Made by a program: the position numbers and the translations under genes. Below the pieces are notes generated by a model that saw nothing but the letters and a program-made list of their open reading frames with translations, did no database searches and had not been told where the DNA came from. This document shows, in pieces, positions 60,701 to 64,000 of a stretch of DNA of 64,000 nt. This DNA comes from Tanypteryx hageni (lineage: Eukaryota > Arthropoda > Insecta > Odonata > Petaluridae): assembly GCA_028673005.1 (NCBI GenBank), contig CM054116.1:100294207-100358206 (forward strand), written 5' to 3'. How positions within the stretch are numbered: position 1 is the stretch's first letter; each line of letters starts with the position of its first letter.

Positions 60701-63700
60701 GCAACAACACTAAATGTTTCTCATGAGACTGCGAACACACCTTAGAAAACTCTGCAAAGACCTGAAAGAAGGTGTCTTGGTGCTTCATAATCTCTCCAGC
60801 AATCAACTTCTGCAATGCATCAGCATTGCTTTTTCTCTCATCGATTGCCAAAACCATGAACCATTTCTAGAATGGATTGGTACTGGAGATGAAAATGGAT
60901 TATTTACATTAATGTTAAACGTAGAAAACAATGGCTTAGTTGCAGACAAACACCAGTTCTTATCTGCAAACTTGGAGTCCATCTGTAGAAGATAATGCTT
61001 TGCATTTGGTGGGACATGAGAGGATTGATCTACTTTGAACCTCTCAATACAAATAAAACAGTGACTTTTGACATGTACTGTCAACAGTTGGATCGCTTAA
61101 ACGAGTCTCTTCATCAGAATCGTCCATCACTTATCAATAGGAAAGGTTTCATTCTTCTCCATGACAGTGCTTGTCCCCATGTGGCACATATGACTCAACA
61201 AAAAATCAGGGAATTAGGACGGGAAGGCCTCCCGCACCCACCATACTCAGCAAATATTGCGCAAACAGATTACCATCTTTTCCGTTCACTTCAACACCAT
61301 TTAAATGGGAAAACATTTGAAAATTAAGAGGTAGTCAAAGAGGACTGGGTATTTATTCATTGGGTCAAAACTAATGGAATTCTTCAAACATGAAATTAAA
61401 AATCTAATTATTAAATAATAATGGAAATTGCTTCATTGATTCAAGTTCATTTGTTTTTAATTATTTGTATACTGTTTTCTTGAAAAAAACAACATTAATT
61501 TATTGCATAGGCTTCTGCGGTGTTTTCGTGCTCCTTCCATGTCTTGCCGTTTGCAGAAATTCAGCCGTTATTTATATCCACATCGGTCAGGTGAGGTGCG
61601 TTGTGATTGGCTGTTCGTTTCTTGGTCTCTATTGGATGTTGGAATACTCTCTTCCACATGTTAGAGAGAATGTATCCATCCTCTCTATTGAAATTAATCG
61701 GCTGATTTAGAATCTCGATCGATTCCCGTATGTGGGTATAAATAATGGCCGAATTTCTGCAAGCAGCAAGACCTGAAGATGCCACCTGGAATGGTTGTGC
61801 AACAGTCGTCATTGAAAGAATCAACATGCGGTAGAAACCTGGAAAACATGGAAGGAGGACAACATTAATTTCTTGAAAATCTAATACAAACAAAAATTAT
61901 CCTATGCTCGTTCACATGTTAAGAAAATTGAGAAAATAAACTTCAGAAATCGAGAACCCATACCCTCATCTTTGGCAGTCACCCATTTAAAACCTGCAAA
62001 TATCTGAAAGATTTATTGAAGTCGAGCAGACAATTCTTGAGCTTTTCACATTAATTCCTAAAGTGTTGCACAGAGAATGACAATAAGATTGGTTATTATT
62101 GCACAGGTATACCCTGACATACATCGCCCCGATTTACGTCGATTCAAAGTTACATTACAGATCAATTAATACCTGTGTATTAATTTACGTTGTTTTATGT
62201 CCAGAGGTCTAAGGTTCTTTAAATTTTTTGTTGCCAACATCCACAAGCAATTATCTGATTAAAATACTAATTAAAAATGTCATACAGCAATCTAAATATC
62301 GACTTTCTGTAATATAACACCAAAATAAACAACGATCCTAAATTTATTGCATCACTTCAAGCTCAGGCCAGTGATCACTAGGTGATTTCTTAATATGTTG
62401 AATTTGAATGGTTTTGTAATGAGGGAACCTAGCAGTCGAAGAAATTGGTGAATTTGGATGTGGAATGCTCAACACTAGCTTCCACCGCTAGAATTTTTCA
62501 TAATTACGGTGAACTTGTCATTTTAAGTGAAAGTATGATGCTCAGTCATAGTAAATTTCATGTTGAATTTGATTAAGCATATTATAATTTTCTAACAATC
62601 AGGAAAATTATTTAATATTAGAGAAAATAAAAATATTGGCATGGTAGCAATATTAATAATTTCAATTCACTTCATTAATTTTGTCTCTATATTCTTAAAT
62701 ATTATTATCCTAAAGAATAGGCACTTTTCTACTTCAATGTTTAATAATTCCTTGCAGATAAGACCAGAGGAGGCTAGGAATATTGCAATGCCTGATGCAA
62801 AGCGTGCGCACAGGGCTTCTTACGCATAAAAAAATTTTAATAGCAAATTTCAATAAATAAAGCAACCTCTCTCACAATGACAGTACTTCATATTTTTCCT
62901 GATTTTTTAAAAAATGGTTGCACTTTATAAATACAACAAATATTTTTAGAGAGCGCGGGAACCGGTGTAGTTGCACCGCCTCTGAATAAGACACATATTT
63001 TCTGATAACAGAACAATGCCTGTGCAATGAGAATCACCTTGCGTAGCCAGGCAACTATGTTCAAAATTTGGATTATAAATGCAGCAGCGATCCTATTGCA
63101 GGTGACCCTAAGATGCAGACAGCACTAGTTTACACAGACGGAGAATTCTTGCCCACGTGGCCACCTAATACTGTTACCATTGGATCCATTAAATGCGTTT
63201 TTTCCATCCAAATTCAGACTCAGTTTGTCGACTATCTAGTGCCAACATTGAAGTGTTACTGTATTCAGTTGTGCTGAACTGCCCTAACTCCTGCATGCAT
63301 CCCCCCTCATACCATTGATTCTTGTGGAAAAAACTGCTTCGATTTACATCGATTTGATTTATGTTGCACTTTTCAGGAACGCATTGACATAAATCAAGGT
63401 ATATCTGTATTAGGGATAATTTTTTCTTTTTTAGCTTACTATTAAAAATCTTAGTTGCCAAAAGTTATTACAAATCTTTCTTAACATGAAATTTATGAAA
63501 GTTCACAGATTTTAGAATTTGTATTTTTGAGAATTTATCAATGCCATATCTTTAACAAATTTGGTGTTCGCATGGATTCATGAAATTCCCTTTGAACTAA
63601 GATAAGTAGTTATTGTAAATGTTCAATCATATTCTCTTAATGTTAAGCTATTTCTGGATGCTCTTCCTTTACAGAGACTTACTCAAATGGTGTGCTCGTA

Positions 63701-63793
63701 TTGTCGTTGGTTATGATGTTTCATCACAAGAGTCATCCTTAAATGTTCTTGCTAATGCTGTGGATGTATTTTGCTGCAGTGTAAGTAATCCAG
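37300..63793 (+). CDS. MDN1: Midasin (MDN1), N-terminal portion; continues beyond the window
   Basis: Eleven exons (about 569 residues, 1707 nt) join in phase. Midasin is the giant dynein-like AAA+ ATPase (about 5,000 residues, six AAA modules and a C-terminal MIDAS domain) that remodels pre-60S ribosomes in the nucleolus and nucleoplasm. Exons 1-5 form the poorly conserved N-terminal helical region (human-like LRSHDTLVRW matched by NQDEAVRW). Exon 6 carries Walker A GPVGCGKT, exon 7 QLGDQTDSKMLLGTYRCTD, and exon 8 Walker B HWILLEDID: the first AAA module. Exons 9-11 continue to DLLKWCARI, where human has DLLNWCNRI. Introns range from 84 bp to about 7.4 kb. The start codon is the first ATG of the conserved frame. 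No frameshift or stop interrupts the exons, so the gene looks intact. Confidence 0.95.
37489..37709 (+). CDS. MDN1: MDN1 exon 2
   Basis: Acceptor gttttcag, donor aa|gtaagt, ending in phase 2. Encodes KWEKAQAQNLLSSLAELLL, similar to the human N-terminal repeat region. Confidence 0.9.
37961..38194 (+). CDS. MDN1: MDN1 exon 3
   Basis: Acceptor tttttctag, donor atg|gtaagt, phase 2. Ends in HWNWSMFLEYLKNQDEAVRW; the last Trp codon is completed by exon 4. Confidence 0.92.
38195..39891. other. MDN1 intron 3, left part
   Basis: No exon or transposon was recognised. Contains a run of 11-12 G near 38875 and a long (TA)n(CA)n microsatellite at about 39658-39730 next to the Helitron. Confidence 0.5.
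39658..39730. repeat. (TA)n-(CA)n microsatellite
   Basis: About 50 bp of TA repeats followed directly by about 20 bp of CA repeats. Confidence 0.95.
40163..41124 (+). mobile_element. Tigger-like MITE, 962 bp, in the Helitron
   Basis: The left end is cagtcggtccttgacttacg and the right end, inverted, caggcagtcctcgcacttac; TA flanks both (40161-40162, 41125-41126). Inside, near 40755, a fragment reads TITMDMKMDIIKHSEKGE, like the CENP-B-type N-terminus of Tigger transposases. The other Helitron copy lacks this segment, which gives the empty site. Confidence 0.9.
41127..41340. repeat. CT-rich tandem tract inside Helitron copy 1
   Basis: Units close to ctctctcttcctttctcccatt repeat about seven times. 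The inverted Helitron copy has the matching GA-rich tract at 57255-57420. It produces long meaningless open frames on both strands. Confidence 0.9.
42190..43670 (+). pseudogene. Tigger/pogo-type transposase relic
   Basis: N-terminal frame: ALADKVSLLQDIEKKSESKG and KLASKYGIPNSSLS (CENP-B N-terminal helix-turn-helix), then a stop. Next comes the second DNA-binding block with FNIEDFKASNWWLDGFKK-like sequence (residues KFLNIEDFKASNWWLDGF). The DDE domain is split over frames: PKDIYNMDERG (first Asp, about 42690), TLDNCSAHHMAQ (second Asp, 43010) and LQQLDQGIILN (third Asp), with the last two about 31 residues apart. The C-terminal frame ends at 43670 with an acidic tail. Many stops and shifts. 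Terminal repeats were not found. Confidence 0.85.
43671..44321. other. MDN1 intron 3, right part
   Basis: AT-rich intron sequence after the Tigger relic. Nothing else recognisable until the exon 4 acceptor. Confidence 0.5.
44322..44485 (+). CDS. MDN1: MDN1 exon 4
   Basis: Acceptor attcacag, donor gaga|gtaagt. Encodes LACQCVATVSGM and the basic SKKSKTKKFAFAQE. Phase fits exons 3 and 5 across a 6.1-kb intron rich in transposons. Confidence 0.88.
44730..45524. mobile_element. Pogo-type MITE, about 795 bp
   Basis: The ends are inverted: tgtattttttggcatataag on the left and, inverted, ccatattttttggcatataa on the right. It interrupts a repeat whose uninterrupted copy is at 2655-2770 (aattcatcaaaagt-tgcg continues at 45529). 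No coding capacity. Confidence 0.7.
45525..46300. other. MDN1 intron 4, right part
   Basis: The first 20 bases continue the repeat split by the MITE; the rest is AT-rich intron with nothing recognised. Confidence 0.5.
46301..46401 (+). CDS. MDN1: MDN1 exon 5
   Basis: Acceptor tattcaag, donor cag|gtaatt. Encodes VTSNFVVSVAGILLPVFD, aligning with human LSPRVTAVCGVVLPG before the AAA1 module. Confidence 0.88.
46618..46793 (-). repeat. Large perfect palindrome with a hammerhead-like loop
   Basis: Two 57-base arms (46618-46674 and 46737-46793) are exact inverted copies around a 62-base loop. On the minus strand the loop reads ctgacga, t, gcccac, ctt, gtgggc, gaaa. That is the two conserved cores of a hammerhead ribozyme (CUGANGA and GAAA) joined by a perfect 6-bp stem II with one extra U. 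A strict stem III and cleavage triplet were not found. Penelope-like retroelements are known to carry such motifs. Confidence 0.8.
46794..48352. other. MDN1 intron 5, right part
   Basis: AT-rich, no gene and no clear transposon other than the microsatellite region. Confidence 0.5.
47103..47155. repeat. TG/TA/CA microsatellite
   Basis: tgtgtgtgtgtgta followed by alternating ta and ca dinucleotides. A tract cacaggcaactctcattcaa follows directly, resembling a mariner/Tigger end, but no partner was found. Confidence 0.8.
48353..48503 (+). CDS. MDN1: MDN1 exon 6 (AAA1 Walker A)
   Basis: Acceptor gtaaag, donor acag|gtaaaa. Contains AVCLEGPVGCGKTALVEHLA, the P-loop of the first AAA domain. Confidence 0.97.
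48638..48768 (+). CDS. MDN1: MDN1 exon 7
   Basis: Acceptor ttccag, donor cag|gtgttt. Encodes IKVQLGDQTDSKMLLGTYR and CTDIPGEFIWQPGVLTQ, nearly identical to other midasins. Confidence 0.97.
48769..50677. other. MDN1 intron 7
   Basis: AT-rich intron. From 49900 to 50520 a motif such as aatttttaacggccgc or tttttagcggccgc recurs with cagctcatc / agctcatc about every 200 bp, suggesting a diverged tandem repeat. No gene. Confidence 0.5.
50678..50841 (+). CDS. MDN1: MDN1 exon 8 (AAA1 Walker B)
   Basis: Acceptor ccttttag, donor aaag|gtaaaa. Contains GGHWILLEDID (Walker B) and SPGFQLFFTQ. A MITE starts only 75 bp after this exon. Confidence 0.96.
50917..52036. mobile_element. Pogo-type MITE, 1120 bp, with a 17-bp minisatellite
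   Basis: The left end is ccgtattggcccgaatacaa and the right end, inverted, ccatatctgcccgaatagaa; TA flanks both (50915-50916 and 52037-52038). The right part is a minisatellite (next entry). Inserted 75 bp downstream of exon 8 in MDN1 intron 8. Confidence 0.8.
51838..52027. repeat. 17-bp minisatellite inside the MITE
   Basis: About eleven units close to gggtcggctttaatcca. The last unit (gggttggcttctattcg) merges into the terminal repeat, so the array seems to have grown from the MITE's own end. Confidence 0.92.
52046..52520. repeat. Long imperfect fold-back
   Basis: Two arms of about 210-230 bp are inverted copies around a 20-30 base loop near 52290. Best matches are tagtcattcatgaaact (52170 and, inverted, 52398), gaggtttttatac-t against its inverse, and atgtacttgccaa further out. 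Transcribed as part of the MDN1 pre-mRNA, it could form a hairpin of over 200 bp. Confidence 0.8.
52590..53390 (-). pseudogene. Pogo-like transposase relic
   Basis: The minus-strand frames read RSFDRKFKLMVVHHAEE, then after a shift RRKYNVMEANV, a TGA, RWKHAKQKIEG: the first helix-turn-helix of pogo-like transposases. Next come HELEEETVKFVHTQRTDGKP and LKANELSRSLNIPRQEFKAS, the second DNA-binding block. Weaker traces of the catalytic domain (a MMAVIADGTKLPNVIF-like stretch) follow toward 52690. Numerous stops. Adjacent pogo-type MITEs (50.9, 54.0 kb) may have been mobilised by such an enzyme. Confidence 0.7.
53391..53983. other. MDN1 intron 8, middle
   Basis: AT-rich, with short frames only; no gene recognised. 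Confidence 0.45.
53984..54861. mobile_element. Pogo-type MITE, about 0.88 kb
   Basis: The left end is ccatatttgctcacgtataa, then gtcgcac; the right end, inverted, is ggtatttactcgcacgtaag, then ctgcac. Same design as the MITEs at 44.7 and 50.9 kb but a different sequence family. TA precedes the left end; the right duplication is unclear. Confidence 0.65.
54862..55818. other. MDN1 intron 8, right part
   Basis: AT-rich intron with no recognisable gene or repeat boundary. Confidence 0.5.
55819..55951 (+). CDS. MDN1: MDN1 exon 9
   Basis: Acceptor cttatag, donor ttg|gtaagc. Encodes RLIAGNMGGF and SLMEKLWIKVSMEPLSGQEL, the end of the AAA1 large domain. Confidence 0.92.
56073..56257 (+). CDS. MDN1: MDN1 exon 10
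   Basis: Acceptor aatttacag, donor acaag|gtgaag, phase 2. Encodes YPILSTITPRLLDVFLLFSA, then an acidic/basic linker that is variable between species. Confidence 0.9.
56651..57680 (+). mobile_element. Non-autonomous Helitron copy 2, uninterrupted, 1030 bp
   Basis: Starts tcatactatatataaaaata directly after an A (56650) and ends ctctctactag followed by T (57681). A hairpin, ccctc (57651-57655) against gaggg (57665-57669), lies 11 bases before the end. This is the full set of Helitron end features. Matches copy 1 (39892-41863, opposite strand) throughout, without the Tigger insertion. Lies in MDN1 intron 10. Confidence 0.9.
57255..57420. repeat. GA-rich tandem tract inside Helitron copy 2
   Basis: Inverse of the CT-rich tract in Helitron copy 1, with units close to gaaggaagagagagagaatgg. 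Confidence 0.9.
58240..59640. repeat. Two direct copies of a roughly 0.45-kb repeat
   Basis: 58240-58720 and 59175-59600 share tactttcca-aa, a gtgtcc/gtgtct head, gactgatttccatgatactt (gactgattttcatgacactt), gttcgattc-agg, and ttagaatt-t-atattg, gggatttgtactgttct. The first copy carries a (GT)n tract at about 58288-58308. They may be distant DINE/HINE-like relics. The gttcgattc motif resembles a B box, but there is no tRNA. Confidence 0.65.
59641..60540. other. MDN1 intron 10, middle
   Basis: AT-rich; a 68-residue frame at 59894-60100 is not recognised. Probably intron only. Confidence 0.45.
60545..61327 (+). pseudogene. mariner transposase relic (D,D34D)
   Basis: The first frame reads LSLEDYPGRGCHIEID and ATTLNVSHETANT, the second helix-turn-helix region of mariner transposase. 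After a shift, NHEPFLEWIGTGDENG holds the first catalytic Asp. After another shift, 60995-61327 gives LLHDSACPHVAH (second Asp) and NIAQTDYHLFRSLQHHLNG (third Asp). The last two aspartates are separated by exactly 34 residues, the mariner signature. A stop at 61325 and two frameshifts make it inactive. The N-terminus and the ends were not found. Confidence 0.9.
61478..61885. repeat. Inverted repeat with a second hammerhead-like motif
   Basis: Inner arms at about 61543-61586 and 61726-61770 are inverted copies (cttgc-g-ttgcagaaattc, then gcc-ttatttatacccaca). Outer matches, aacattaattt near both ends, extend them. Just outside the right arm, acctgaagatgccacctgga (61771-61790) then atggttgtgc gives CTGAAGA, T, and a degenerate stem GCCACC / GGTTGTGC. 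It parallels the CTGACGA-T-GCCCAC motif at 46.7 kb. Confidence 0.6.
62108..63403. mobile_element. Possible TIR element, about 1.3 kb
   Basis: The left end is tataccctgacatacatcgc and the right end, inverted, tataccttgatttatgtcaa; both continue with gatttacgtcgat / gatgtaaatcga-type motifs. Tc1/mariner-like terminal style with possible TA target. No transposase inside. Confidence 0.5.
63675..63793 (+). CDS. MDN1: MDN1 exon 11 (last in window)
   Basis: Acceptor cctttacag, donor ccag|gtaagt. Encodes DLLKWCARIVVGYDVSSQES and SSLNVLANAVDVFCC. An alternative donor, cagt|gtaagt, 13 bases earlier would give a different phase; the next exon outside the window decides which is used. Confidence 0.88.
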
Positions 63794-64000
63794 GTAAGTT
63801 CAACACTTGCTATTTTGTATATTTATTAGTTCTAAATTGAGACAAAAAGTTCATAGTGATGGTGGTAATGATATGACTTGTTGATTGTAAATAACTTGTA
63901 AATGTTAGAAGCAATATTATGAATTTTGGTATTACATTGTTAGTGGGCATTTTATCCGTTGTTTTAGTGCTTTTTCTAAAAAAATCAATTTTGTGTTTGG
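63794..64000 (+). other. Start of MDN1 intron 11
   Basis: Follows the donor gtaagt. No further exon before the window ends. Confidence 0.7.

Overview
This is eukaryotic, metazoan DNA: AT-rich, intron-bearing and dominated by transposable elements. The mix of cut-and-paste transposons (hAT, piggyBac, Tigger/pogo, mariner), Helitron-like elements and LINE relics, together with the two host genes, suggests an invertebrate, most likely an arthropod; I cannot name the species. Everything below was read by eye, and no database search was run.

Two host genes can be supported, in a head-to-head arrangement. (1) On the minus strand, 33870 down to 31916, a compact six-exon gene encodes a 224-residue Borealin/CDCA8-like subunit of the chromosomal passenger complex. 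All its exon phases join and it has both a start and a stop codon. (2) On the plus strand, from 37300 to the window end, lie the first eleven coding exons (about 569 residues) of midasin (MDN1), the giant AAA+ ATPase of 60S ribosome maturation, ending inside or just after the first AAA module. Its introns reach about 7.4 kb and are filled with transposons.

The left 31 kb holds no recognisable host gene. It contains LINE remnants (3.5-3.75, 4.7-5.9, 7.6-7.9 and 16.7-18.1 kb) and two DINE-1/HINE-like Helentron relics (6.7-7.5 and 11.0-11.7 kb). A 1.86 kb inverted-repeat element (8.78-10.64 kb) carries a broken gene of an uncharacterised but widespread invertebrate protein family. An old hAT relic, a PIF/Harbinger-like MITE and several hAT MITEs follow. 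At 16.6-25.3 kb is a nested stack: an hAT element holding a LINE and a Tigger-ended element, which in turn holds a piggyBac relic and a fold-back element. A younger hAT (26497-30363) has a perfect 8-bp target duplication.

The right half (31-64 kb) is the borealin/MDN1 locus. The intergenic space holds a piggyBac inserted at a TTAA inside a roughly 95-bp tandem array. MDN1 intron 3 holds a Helitron that was itself hit by a Tigger MITE, then a Tigger transposase relic. An uninterrupted inverted copy of the same Helitron in intron 10 gives the empty site. Other introns hold a large perfect palindrome with a hammerhead-ribozyme-like core, pogo-type MITEs, a long fold-back, a pogo-like transposase relic and a mariner relic.

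The most unusual items are the uncharacterised inverted-repeat element (a candidate undescribed transposase family), the Helentron-like pair sharing ends but not cores, the Helitron/Tigger pair with its internal empty site, and the palindrome with a hammerhead-like core.
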